From contig NZ_CP159358.1 in NCBI RefSeq assembly GCF_040500475.1, forward strand, positions 1,116,001 through 1,180,000: a DNA stretch of 64,000 bases, in the 5' to 3' direction. The position numbers were made by a program, and so were the translations under genes. The stretch's first letter is position 1. Every line of letters starts with the position of its first letter. Shown here piece after piece: positions 9,554 through 17,923 of this stretch. The notes below the pieces were generated by a model. It searched no databases, was not told the origin of the DNA, and saw only the letters and a program-made list of their open reading frames with translations. The stretch comes from Bacillus sp. Bos-x628. Lineage in GTDB: Bacteria > Bacillota > Bacilli > Bacillales > Bacillaceae.

Positions 9554-9628
9554 TACAAATTCAGAAAATAAGGAAATTAGACTCATTTAATACAGGACAA
9601 AAGCAGAACGGAAAAAGGATGTTTTTAA

Positions 9629-9667
9629 CAAATAAAACACCACTGACTATGTCTTTAGTGGTGTTTA
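9629..9667 (-). terminator. Terminator overlapping the proG stop
   Basis: Stem AACACCACT / AGTGGTGTT followed on the minus strand by TTTATTTGTT. The proG stop codon falls inside the 5' arm. Confidence 0.75.
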
Positions 9668-10479
9668 TCCGTTTTGTCAACTTGCGCCTTTAGGTGTTCA
9701 TATTTGTTCAACGTTTGTGTAAATAAGTCATCGAACATGGCAGGTGCCTGCTGCTTAATGACAGCAGCGCCTTCTCCTGTAATCCCACCTTTTGTTGCAA
9801 CTCTATCCACTGTTTCAGCGAATGTAAGCCCTCTTTCAACAAGCACTTGTCCTGTCCCTAAAAGAGCATATGTTAAGAATTCATACGCTTCGTCCAGTGA
9901 TAAACGGCTGTTTCTCTCTGCCGCTTTTGCCATTTCTTCAAATATAGCGGCAATAAAGCCAGGAGATGAGCTTGTCAAATTACTCGCCGCATCAATCCGA
10001 TCCTCTCCAATCTCCCTCACAATACTAAAAGCAGAAAGGAGGCGATGTAAGTGCTCTTGCTCCTTTTTACCCACTTTCTCACTATGGGCGACAAGTGACA
10101 CACCCGTCCCAACGGCTGAAGTCAATGTTGGGATATACCGAGACACTGGTTGATCGGTATGTTTTTCCAATTTGTCTAACGTCACCGCCGCTGCCACTGA
10201 CACAATATGTGTAGATGCCTTTGTCTGATTCAATTGATCAAGCACGTCAAGTACAGCAAGTGGAGGAACACAAATGAAAATCAAATCACATGAAGCCGCA
10301 AGTTGATCTATTGAACATCTCTTGATATCTTGATGATGTTGCGTTAGCTGTTTTAATCTCTCTGCTTCACGTCTTGTATGGATCATTAGTTGGCGAGCAC
10401 TTAGCACACCTGCTTCCAGCCATTTTTGCACCATCATATCAGCCATACTTCCATATCCTACGATTCCTATTATACCCAC
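9655..10479 (-). CDS. proG: Pyrroline-5-carboxylate reductase ProG
   Basis: NADPH-dependent reductase making L-proline from pyrroline-5-carboxylate, 274 residues from the GTG at 10479. That start has AGAGGAG 9 nt upstream and places the Rossmann motif GIVGYGSMA at the very N terminus as in the family; longer in-frame ATGs lack a ribosome site. The C-terminal dimerisation domain contains LTSSSPGFIAAIFEEMAKAA (near residue 170) with the conserved SSPGF turn. Position next to htrA matches B. subtilis ProG, one of several P5C reductase paralogues there. The glycine pattern GYGSMA replaces the more usual GxGNMA. Confidence 0.88.
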   Translation of the reverse strand: MGIIGIVGYGSMADMMVQKWLEAGVLSARQLMIHTRREAERLKQLTQHHQDIKRCSIDQLAASCDLIFICVPPLAVLDVLDQLNQTKASTHIVSVAAAVTLDKLEKHTDQPVSRYIPTLTSAVGTGVSLVAHSEKVGKKEQEHLHRLLSAFSIVREIGEDRIDAASNLTSSSPGFIAAIFEEMAKAAERNSRLSLDEAYEFLTYALLGTGQVLVERGLTFAETVDRVATKGGITGEGAAVIKQQAPAMFDDLFTQTLNKYEHLKAQVDKTDKHH

Positions 10480-10643
10480 GTTCTGTATCTCCTCTATCTT
10501 CATTGATTCACTACTTATTTTAACAATTTCCCACAATGTTTTCATTTTTATCCCACATTTTTTTCTTACGATAAAGTCAGTAGCCACCACACGGTAAAAC
10601 CATACAACATACATGTAAAAACTCATGAAAGCGAGTGATAACG

Positions 10644-11963
10644 ATGACAAATCACAAAGATGAAAAGCGTCCTACCTATGAATTGCAAACAGTCGAACAG
10701 CCGCAAAAGAAGAAAAGAAAACGTGCTGGATGGCTTAAGCCTTTCGCAAGCGGCATTGTCGGCGGAACGTTAGCGGTAGGTGTCTATGTTCTCACGCCCT
10801 ATGCACATCACACAGAAGACAGCACAGCAAATGAATCATCAACGAAAACAGAAGCTGTTTCAACAAACCATTCTAGTTCCAATACATCCAAAACAACAGC
10901 CGTCCAAACATCGAATTCCACTAACATTTCGAATATGGTGGAAAATGTGTCCCCTGCTATTGTTGGGATTACAAACTATCAAAAACAAAGCGAAACTGAC
11001 TCGAGCTTTGGAGATATCAATACACCTTTTGATGAATCTGAACAAAATCAAAATAATCGCAACCAAGAGGAAGAAACTGGTACAGGTTCTGGGGTCATTT
11101 TTAAGAAGTCTGGCAGTAAGGCATATGTTTTAACAAACAATCATGTCATTGAAGGCGCAAATAAACTAACTGTCTCCTTACATGATGGTACAACGGTGGA
11201 CGGTAAACTTGTTGGTGCGGACCCACTGACTGACTTAGCGGTTGTGGAAATTAGCAGTGACAAAGTAACGAAGGTTGCTACTTTAGGGAACTCCTCTTCT
11301 CTACGAGTTGGAGAAACAGTCATTGCCATTGGCAACCCGCTTGGTGAAGATTTATCAAGAACGGTCACCCAAGGTATTGTCAGCGGTGTCGATCGAACTG
11401 TCTCCATGAACACATCCGCTGGAGAGAGCAGCATCAATGTCATTCAGACAGACGCTGCCATTAACCCCGGCAACAGCGGTGGTCCGCTTCTGACAACAGA
11501 CGGAAAGGTTGTGGGGATCACAAGTATGAAAATATCTGAAACAGGTGTTGAAGGAATTGGTTTTGCCCTTCCGATTAATGATGTCAAACCGATTGCAGAA
11601 CAGCTTCTATCGAAAGGAAAAATCGAACGACCATATCTCGGCATTAGCATGCTGGATCTTGAGCAGGTTCCAGATGTTTATCAGAAAGAAACACTTGGAC
11701 TCACTAGCAGTCAGGTGGATAAAGGCGTATACGTAAAGGAAGTAGCCTCCGGTTCACCAGCCGCTAAAGCGGGCTTAAAAGCAGAGGATGTCATCATTGC
11801 CATTAATGGCGAAAAAGTAAAAACCGGCAGTGAATTGAGACACGCACTCTATACGAACGCTAAAGTGGGAGACACTGTTCAAATTACACTCGTTCGAAAC
11901 GGAAAAAAAGATACGAAACAGGTGAAATTAACTGAAGTTGAATCAAAGCAAGTGACCTCCTAA
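10644..11963 (+). CDS. htrA: Membrane-anchored serine protease HtrA
   Basis: DegP/HtrA-type quality-control protease and chaperone, about 439 residues. A basic cytosolic N terminus (QPQKKKRKRAGW) precedes one membrane span (PFASGIVGGTLAVGVYVLT); the rest faces outward. The catalytic triad is visible: His in TNNHVIEGA, Asp in DPLTDLAVVEI, Ser in NPGNSGGPLL. A single PDZ domain covers about residues 340-435 (YLGISMLDL to VTLVRNGKK). In B. subtilis expression responds to secretion stress through CssRS; I could not confirm a CssR site here. The ATG at 10644 is used; an upstream GTG at 10635 is possible. Divergent from proG. Confidence 0.92.
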   Translation: MTNHKDEKRPTYELQTVEQPQKKKRKRAGWLKPFASGIVGGTLAVGVYVLTPYAHHTEDSTANESSTKTEAVSTNHSSSNTSKTTAVQTSNSTNISNMVENVSPAIVGITNYQKQSETDSSFGDINTPFDESEQNQNNRNQEEETGTGSGVIFKKSGSKAYVLTNNHVIEGANKLTVSLHDGTTVDGKLVGADPLTDLAVVEISSDKVTKVATLGNSSSLRVGETVIAIGNPLGEDLSRTVTQGIVSGVDRTVSMNTSAGESSINVIQTDAAINPGNSGGPLLTTDGKVVGITSMKISETGVEGIGFALPINDVKPIAEQLLSKGKIERPYLGISMLDLEQVPDVYQKETLGLTSSQVDKGVYVKEVASGSPAAKAGLKAEDVIIAINGEKVKTGSELRHALYTNAKVGDTVQITLVRNGKKDTKQVKLTEVESKQVTS

Positions 11964-11967
11964 ATAG

Positions 11968-12004
11968 ACAAAGGGCTAAAATAGTTTTTATTTTAGCCCT
12001 TTGT
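11968..12004. terminator. Bidirectional terminator after htrA
   Basis: Near-perfect stem ACAAAGGGCTAAAATA / TATTTTAGCCCTTTGT with T-rich flank, immediately after the htrA stop. Confidence 0.85.
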
Positions 12005-12148
12005 TATCTATTGAAAACCCTTGAAGTCTAGGAAGACCCGAGCAATATATGCGAATGAAACATTTGTGAGCACGAGCGCTTGCGATCTGACAACGAATGC
12101 GAGGGTTTGTCTACACGCTGAGCAGTTCATAGACATGAGCTGCTTTTT
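12005..12148 (+). other. Structured intergenic element ending in a second terminator
   Basis: This 144 bp stretch has no credible ORF. It ends with AGCAGTTCAT-agac-ATGAGCTGCT followed by a T7 run at 12129-12152, which is a plus-strand terminator although htrA already has its own terminator and the flanking mhqA gene runs the other way. Internal pieces can pair (GACAA/TTGTC; ACCC/GGGT) and CGAATG occurs twice. It may be a small RNA or an intergenic repeat element; no promoter is clear. Confidence 0.35.
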
Positions 12149-13099
12149 TTATGATTGAATAGGCGTTAATCGGTGTTCAATTTCTGATCGTCGATGCTCC
12201 AGAAATGGCGGAAGCGCTAAACGATTACCAAGCTCTTCAACGCCTTCATCTACTGTAAAACCAGGCCCATCTGTTGAAATTTCAAAAAGAATACCGTTCG
12301 GCTCTCTAAAGTAGAGCGCTTTGAAATAAAAGCGTTCAACGACACCAGAATTTGCAAAACCTGCTTTTGATATTTTGTCATGCCATTTTTCAAGCTCATC
12401 CGCATTCTTTACACGAAATGCGACGTGATGAACACTTCCTCTGCCAGAACGCTCTGACGGGCCGTCCGCTTTTTCAATGACGTGTATCTCAGTTCCAGCC
12501 CCGCCTTCTCCTGATTCATAAATGGTCATCATTCCATGACTTGTTTGTTCGCTCGCCTTATTCTTAAAACCAAGAATCTCTGTTAACACTCGGGTCGTTT
12601 CCTCTGCTCTTGCAACCGTCAGTTCTACAGGACCTAAACCTCTTATGGCAAACTCTGCTCTAATATCAGCATGTACTGGTGGTTCTCCAGCTTCATGTCC
12701 ATTCGGCTCCACTGTTAAAAACATCTGTTGCCCTTCTGGATCTGTAAATAACAAGGCTGGTCTACCACCTCTTATGGATGTTTTTTCCTTTTTGACACCC
12801 TTTTCTTCAAAACGCTTTTCCCAAAATGCTAGTGCCTCCTCAGATGAGACGAGAAGCCCTGTGCGTGTAATGGCATTGGTCCCTTCCAAACGACGAGCCA
12901 GCATTGGAATTTCAAAGAATGTCAGCTCCGTTCCTGGGGAAGCCACTTCATCTCCATAAAACAGATGATACATAGAAGGATCGTCCTGATTGACTGTTTT
13001 TTTCACAAGTTTTAAACCAAGTATTTGACGATAGAAATTAACATTTTTCTGAGCATTTGCCGTTAGTGCAGATACATGGTGAATACCATTTATTTTCAT
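12149..13099 (-). CDS. mhqA: Ring-cleaving dioxygenase of the MhqA/MhqE family
   Basis: Vicinal-oxygen-chelate (glyoxalase fold) dioxygenase with two tandem domains, 316 residues, related to B. subtilis YkcA/MhqA, MhqE and MhqO that degrade hydroquinones and catechols. Metal-ligand His residues appear in GIHHVSALTANAQ (domain 1) and VHHVAFRVKNADE (domain 2), and the Glu ligand in YFREPNGILFEIS. Position beside htrA and steT matches ykcA, hence mhqA. An MhqR-type operator sits 20 bp upstream of the start, which strongly supports the regulon assignment. Confidence 0.88.
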   Translation of the reverse strand: MKINGIHHVSALTANAQKNVNFYRQILGLKLVKKTVNQDDPSMYHLFYGDEVASPGTELTFFEIPMLARRLEGTNAITRTGLLVSSEEALAFWEKRFEEKGVKKEKTSIRGGRPALLFTDPEGQQMFLTVEPNGHEAGEPPVHADIRAEFAIRGLGPVELTVARAEETTRVLTEILGFKNKASEQTSHGMMTIYESGEGGAGTEIHVIEKADGPSERSGRGSVHHVAFRVKNADELEKWHDKISKAGFANSGVVERFYFKALYFREPNGILFEISTDGPGFTVDEGVEELGNRLALPPFLEHRRSEIEHRLTPIQS

Positions 13100-13118
13100 T
13101 TTCTCACTCCTACTTTAT

Positions 13119-13136
13119 TATCTCGAAATCAAGATA
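13119..13136. promoter_or_regulatory. MhqR operator
   Basis: The 18 bp imperfect palindrome TATCTCGAAATCAAGATA lies just upstream of mhqA. The MhqR consensus recalled from B. subtilis is tATCTcgAAtTCgAGATa, matched at nearly every position. MhqR is a MarR-type repressor released by quinones and catechols; its gene is not in this window. The remaining 13137-13424 stretch carries no gene and presumably holds the steT promoter, of which only a TACAAT-like -10 (around 13374) is visible. Confidence 0.85.
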
Positions 13137-13424
13137 ATATCCTTATGAATAAAATAGGCTATTTTTTTAAAAAAGTCAATCATTTGATTACACACACGCC
13201 TGATGTTCGGCTCTCATCCATATCATTAATATTTTATAAAAATAAACGATCATCGTTCGTGTTTAACATAATATTCACCCTTATATCTCCAATAATTGAA
13301 CATTTACCATGTTAAATACGGAAATCAGAAAATTTTTTTAATTCTTGTTTTCACAAAATCATATTACAATGATGAAAATACATTTCACTGTAATGTATGA
13401 AAGTGATGCAGGAGGTCGTGTGTA

Positions 13425-14750
13425 ATGAACAAAGAACAACCAGTATTAAAACAAGACATCGGCTTATTTTTTGCCCTTTCTCTTGTCATTGGGACGATCA
13501 TTGGCTCAGGTGTTTTCATGAAACCAGGAAATGTCCTTTCTTATTCAGGAAGCTCCGAGATCGCATTATTCGCTTGGCTGCTAGGTGGCATTTTAACACT
13601 TGCGGGCGGGCTGACAGTCGCTGAAATCGGCACACAAATCCCGCGAACTGGCGGACTGTATGCCTATCTTGAAGAAGTGTACGGCGAATTTTGGGGTTAT
13701 TTATGCGGCTGGGTCCAAATTATTATTTACGGTCCTGCCATTATTGGTGCTCTCGGTCTTTATTTTGGTTCCTTACTTGCTAATTTATTTTCTCTTTCTT
13801 CTTTATGGTCCACCACAATTGGCATCATAGCTGTTCTTTTTTTATGTATCATTAACATTGTGGGAACAAAATACGGCGGATTTGTACAAGGGTTAACCAC
13901 TATTGGAAAGCTTGTTCCGATCGTAGCAATGATTGTGTTTGGTTTATGGAAAGGGAATGAACACATCTTTACGGCTGTCAATGAGAGCATTGCTCAAATG
14001 AACTTCGGCGCAGCGATTCTTGCTACTTTGTTTGCGTATGATGGCTGGATTTTGCTTGCAGCACTCGGAGGTGAGATGAAAAATCCGGAAAAATTGCTGC
14101 CTCGCGCAATGGCAGGAGGTATTTTAATTGTCACTGCATGCTATCTATTTATTAACGTGGCACTCCTGCACATTTTACCAGCCGATCAAATAGTCCAGCT
14201 TGGCGAAAATGCAACAAGTCATGCTGCTACTATGCTATTTGGTCCAATTGGTGGGAAAATTATTAGTATCGGCATCATCATTAGTATTTTTGGCTGCCTG
14301 AATGGAAAAGTTCTCTCATTTCCACGTGTCATTTTTGCAATGGCAGAACGAAAACAAATTCCGTTTGCACAAGCTATCTCACGTATTCACCCTACTTTTC
14401 AAACACCTTGGGTTGCTGTTTTTATTCAAATTTTGATTGCCATTATATTTATGATCGTCAGCAATCCGGAAAAGCTATCAGAGATTTCAATTTTCATGAT
14501 TTATATTTTTTATGTGATGGCATTTTTTGCGGTATTTAAATTAAGAAAGCAACACATCGGGATCAAACGTGCTTATAGTGTTCCCCTTTATCCATTAACA
14601 CCAATTGTCGCGATTATTGGTTCATTATTTGTATTAATTAGTACGATGATCACCGATTGGAAGAGCTGTCTTTTCTCGATGCTTATCGGACTAGCTGGAC
14701 TGCCAATTTATTATGGTATGAAAAAAACACAAAATAAAGCAGAGCGCTAA
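13425..14750 (+). CDS. steT: Serine/threonine exchange transporter SteT
   Basis: APC-superfamily amino acid transporter, 441 residues, about 12 membrane spans. The first helix carries the substrate-binding GTIIGSGVFMKPG motif (residues about 20-32), and helix 6 the ATLFAYDGW segment. Closest to B. subtilis SteT (YkbA), which exchanges L-serine and L-threonine and resembles the light subunits of eukaryotic heteromeric transporters. A strong AGGAGG site precedes the ATG. Synteny with ykcA supports the call. Confidence 0.9.
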   Translation: MNKEQPVLKQDIGLFFALSLVIGTIIGSGVFMKPGNVLSYSGSSEIALFAWLLGGILTLAGGLTVAEIGTQIPRTGGLYAYLEEVYGEFWGYLCGWVQIIIYGPAIIGALGLYFGSLLANLFSLSSLWSTTIGIIAVLFLCIINIVGTKYGGFVQGLTTIGKLVPIVAMIVFGLWKGNEHIFTAVNESIAQMNFGAAILATLFAYDGWILLAALGGEMKNPEKLLPRAMAGGILIVTACYLFINVALLHILPADQIVQLGENATSHAATMLFGPIGGKIISIGIIISIFGCLNGKVLSFPRVIFAMAERKQIPFAQAISRIHPTFQTPWVAVFIQILIAIIFMIVSNPEKLSEISIFMIYIFYVMAFFAVFKLRKQHIGIKRAYSVPLYPLTPIVAIIGSLFVLISTMITDWKSCLFSMLIGLAGLPIYYGMKKTQNKAER

Positions 14751-14769
14751 ATACGGCTCTGCTTATTTT
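14738..14769 (+). terminator. steT terminator
   Basis: Stem AGCAGAGC / GCTCTGCT with a T-rich tail; the steT stop lies in the loop. It also covers the end of the converging gene. Confidence 0.8.
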
Positions 14770-15092
14770 TTATATTGTTTAATGACTTTATACGATTCGT
14801 TTAAATATCGCATGAGCCGGTACGGCTTACTTAGCACCCGAATTGGCAGTCTGGATAGAAAACCATTGAGGTTTGCTTTATATTCTTGTGTCATTCGTTT
14901 TGGCTTTGTGGCAATTTTTTCATATACTTCTTTATAAAATTCCTGCATGATGTCCACTTGAACGCTGATTTTTTGATGGCACTCTGTACACTCTACGCTT
15001 TTCATTTGATCATTCACATAAACGATGCTGTGGAGGGTCTCTTCTTGGCACCGAGTACAGTGTAGGTTTGCTTCCATTTCGGTCTTCTTCAA
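14763..15092 (-). CDS. Small zinc-ribbon protein, function unknown
   Basis: Protein of 109 residues with two paired-cysteine knuckles: CTRC near residue 13 and CTEC near residue 36, making a plausible Zn ribbon over the first 45 residues. The rest is helical and basic, with no membrane span. The start is TTG at 15092 with AAAGGAG 9 nt upstream. Similar proteins are annotated only as 'bh protein' in Bacillus. It is followed by the converging steT and shares no evident operon with the SorC regulator beyond orientation. Confidence 0.75.
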   Translation of the reverse strand: MKKTEMEANLHCTRCQEETLHSIVYVNDQMKSVECTECHQKISVQVDIMQEFYKEVYEKIATKPKRMTQEYKANLNGFLSRLPIRVLSKPYRLMRYLNESYKVIKQYKK

Positions 15093-15155
15093 GATACACA
15101 GCTCCTTTCTCGTTTGATGTTGCTCTTTTCATACAATACGGTGGTCGTCAGCAGT

Positions 15156-16112
15156 TTATTGGACAGATGCTTCCTTTAAAATGGCTGCTGCAGTGAGTTC
15201 ATCTGTCACCAGCACTTGGATGAAGCCCCCATTTAATGCACCTAATATACTTTCTGCTTTATGGGTTCCTTCCACAACGGCGATGACTTTTTTGACGCTC
15301 TTTAATTGTTCTAAGGAAAGTCCGATGACCTTTTGATTCAGTTCATCATGGACAGGACGACCTTTTCCATCAAAAAAACGAAAGCCAATATCACCAACAG
15401 CACCCGATTGTCGCAAACCTGATAAGTCCTCTTCCTTTAAATATCCGACTGTTTTTAATGTAGAGCCTTTATGCGGGTTTCCAATGCCGATTAGTGCAAT
15501 ATCAACATTTCTTCCTTCTTCTAGCACAGCTTCAATGTCCTGCATCGCCATGAGGCGTTCCTTTAATTCTTCTGTTTCTAAAATTGCAGGCGCATATAAA
15601 TAGGAGCACGTACCATTCATTTTCTTTGCTAGCTCATATGCAAGCTGATTGGCATGAATGTCCACTGCCTGCCTGCCCATTCCACCTTCTAAAGGAATCA
15701 CTTTGACATTGTTTCTTCGCTCGAATGGATATTCTTTCACAAGCTCTGCAAGCGTTGTTCCCCAGGAGATGCCAATTTTCTCAGCTCCTTTCATATTTTT
15801 GGACAGGTAATATGCCCCCGCCTGACCTACTGCCCGTTTCACCATTTCAGACATTGTTCCGACACTTGGAACAACGACAGCGTCTGTGAGCTGAAAGGTC
15901 GTTTCGAGTTGTTTTTCAAGCTCAACCGTATGAATACTTTCGTCCTTAATATACACTTCAACGATTCCAACATCCTTCGCTTTTTGAAGAAGCTTTGAAA
16001 TAACCGGTCTTGAAACATTCAGCTTTTTCGCAATTTCCTGCTGCGTCCATCCGTCCGTATAATAAAGATGAGCAACCTTGACGAGCTGTCGTCTTTCTTC
16101 CCAATTCAGCAT
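15156..16112 (-). CDS. SorC/DeoR-type transcriptional regulator
   Basis: Regulator of 318 residues: an N-terminal helix-turn-helix (LYYTDGWTQQEIAKKLNVSR, residues about 16-35) and a SorC-type effector-binding domain from about residue 60 to the end, with the sugar-binding signatures IGISWGTTLAELV and DIALIGIGNPHKGS. Members sense phosphorylated sugars or autoinducers. It sits just downstream of acoABCL with a decayed gene between, and no NtrC-like acoR is present, so it is the best local candidate to control the acetoin operon. That link is inference. Confidence 0.85.
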   Translation of the reverse strand: MLNWEERRQLVKVAHLYYTDGWTQQEIAKKLNVSRPVISKLLQKAKDVGIVEVYIKDESIHTVELEKQLETTFQLTDAVVVPSVGTMSEMVKRAVGQAGAYYLSKNMKGAEKIGISWGTTLAELVKEYPFERRNNVKVIPLEGGMGRQAVDIHANQLAYELAKKMNGTCSYLYAPAILETEELKERLMAMQDIEAVLEEGRNVDIALIGIGNPHKGSTLKTVGYLKEEDLSGLRQSGAVGDIGFRFFDGKGRPVHDELNQKVIGLSLEQLKSVKKVIAVVEGTHKAESILGALNGGFIQVLVTDELTAAAILKEASVQ

Positions 16113-16222
16113 GTGACATCATCCTTTTAATATACTATGATTATCAGTATACCAAACATTCGTTTCTAATTGGAACAATTGCTATGAAAATGACAAAAAG
16201 AGCGTTGATCTCTCCGCTCTTT

Positions 16223-16510
16223 TTATTCGATATATTTCAGCTGATAGGTTCTCCCGCCATCTAACAGCAAAAACCTGTCTGGGCAAATACTTCCTTGCAA
16301 GATGTGTACAGCGGTTGTTTGATCTGCTTGATTCACCAAAATATCAATCTTGTCACAAGTATCAATCACTTGTCTCATCATGAAATGTGTGTATAACAAC
16401 GTGTGCATCTGCCCGGTCTAATGCCAAGCAGATGGCTTCACCAAATCCTTCAGTGCTACCTGTAACAAGTGCCGCAATCTGATGAAGCTGGACGTGCACA
16501 AGGATTTTCT
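16223..16510 (-). pseudogene. Decayed short-chain dehydrogenase
   Basis: Read on the minus strand from about 16504 the frame gives a Rossmann start ALVTGSTEGFGEAI, then stops; a shifted frame continues with DKIDILVNQA (family motif DILVNNAG with Asn-Ala changed) and, after a large internal loss, FLLLDGGRTYQ (the usual C-terminal VDGGxxxQ). The catalytic YxxxK region is missing. So an SDR gene has been frameshifted and reduced from about 250 to about 95 codons. It lies between acoL and the regulator gene, where an acetoin or diol reductase would make sense, but the substrate cannot be told. Confidence 0.75.
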
Positions 16511-16528
16511 CCCCTTCACTTGTTAACA

Positions 16529-17911
16529 TTATTTTCTTAGTTTACTGACGATATGAAGTGCTGCTTCATAAAACCCTTCTGAGATTGTTGGATGCGGATG
16601 GATCATTTTGGCCATTTCTTCTGCTGTTCCTTCTAAATACATAAATGAGGAAGCTTCAGAAATCATTTCCGTCACGTGCGGGCCAACCATTGTGGCTCCA
16701 ATCACTTCTCCGTATTTCGTGTCACATACTAATTTCATAAAGCCGGTCGCTTCACCTGCTGCCAAAGCTTTTCCGCTTGCTGTTAAATCGAAGCGCTCTG
16801 TTTGGAAAGAAAGACCTTTTGCTTTCGCCTCTTTTTCAGTAAGCCCTATACTCGCCACCTCTGGTAATGTATAAATACAGCGTGGAACGATATGCGCATT
16901 CATTTTTTCATGGTCGCCGCATATATTGCTGACTGCAACGGCTGCCTCTGCCATCGCTGCATGGGCTAGCTGATAACCGCCTGCAACATCTCCGACTGCA
17001 TATACACCTTCAGCACTTGTTTCCATTCGCTCATTTACTTTGATAAAGGGGCCTTCTAGCTCAAGATCTAGCTTGATCGCTGCTGATAAACGAGGCTTTC
17101 TTCCTACACAAACGAGCAATCTTTCAGCCGTAAAGATATGCGTTTCACCTTTGTCATCTTTTGCATGTACCGTTTTAATCCCTTCGTTTTCTGTGACTTC
17201 TGTAACGGTTGTTTTTTTAGCGATATGAATCCCTTTTTTCTTCAATTCTTTCTCTAATAGCTTTGATGCTTCTTCATCTTCTTGCGGAATAATCGAAGGA
17301 GCCGCCTCAATAATGGTGACTTTAGATTGCAAACTATGGAAAATACATGCTAGTTCAAGACCAATCACGCCTCCGCCAATAATAACAACAGATGCAGGGA
17401 TATCTGGAATGTCAAAGATCGTATCACTTGTATCGAATTGAACCTCATGTAATCCTAAAATGGGAGGAATCGCAGGTGATGAACCCGTTGCAATGATTAA
17501 CTGCTTTGTTTCAATCGAATCTGTTCCATCTTGTTTTTCAATGTCAATGCGATGTTTCGTAACTGCTGTTCCTCTTCCTTCATACACATCAATTTTTCCT
17601 TGTTTTAGTAAAAAAGCAATGCCTCCTCTTAGCTTTTCAATGACGTCATCTTTACGCTTTCTCATTTTATCGAAGGAAAGAACCATTTCTCCTGTTTCGA
17701 TCCCCCAGCTTTTCGCCTTTTCAATCGATTCAATTACTTCAGCATGTTTTAGCAATGTCTTGGAAGGGATACAGCCTCGATTTAGACAAGTGCCGCCTAA
17801 AAAGCTCTCTTCAATCAAGGCGACCTTTCGTCCGCGTTCAGCTGCTTGAAGGGCAGCCGTATATCCACCTGGTCCTCCGCCAATGACAGTTAAATCATAA
17901 GTTTTCATCAT
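16529..17911 (-). CDS. acoL: Dihydrolipoyl dehydrogenase of acetoin complex, AcoL
   Basis: FAD-dependent E3 component, 460 residues, that reoxidises the lipoyl arm of AcoC. FAD site IGGGPGGYTAALQA near the N terminus, redox-active disulfide GGTCLNRGCIPSK near residue 40, NAD site IIGGGVIGLELACIF near residue 177, FAD-contacting YAVGDVAGGYQLAHAA near 308 and the C-terminal catalytic HPHPTISE. The start at 17911 sits 9 nt after AGGAG; an ATG three codons upstream abuts that site. Last gene of acoABCL. Confidence 0.92.
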   Translation of the reverse strand: MMKTYDLTVIGGGPGGYTAALQAAERGRKVALIEESFLGGTCLNRGCIPSKTLLKHAEVIESIEKAKSWGIETGEMVLSFDKMRKRKDDVIEKLRGGIAFLLKQGKIDVYEGRGTAVTKHRIDIEKQDGTDSIETKQLIIATGSSPAIPPILGLHEVQFDTSDTIFDIPDIPASVVIIGGGVIGLELACIFHSLQSKVTIIEAAPSIIPQEDEEASKLLEKELKKKGIHIAKKTTVTEVTENEGIKTVHAKDDKGETHIFTAERLLVCVGRKPRLSAAIKLDLELEGPFIKVNERMETSAEGVYAVGDVAGGYQLAHAAMAEAAVAVSNICGDHEKMNAHIVPRCIYTLPEVASIGLTEKEAKAKGLSFQTERFDLTASGKALAAGEATGFMKLVCDTKYGEVIGATMVGPHVTEMISEASSFMYLEGTAEEMAKMIHPHPTISEGFYEAALHIVSKLRK

Positions 17912-17923
17912 CCGATTCATCTC

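Noticed and set aside
10504..10650. N-terminal extension of ProG with a hydrophobic segment
   Set aside because: It overlaps the htrA upstream region, lacks a ribosome site and would put residues before the Rossmann strand; GTG 10479 is better.
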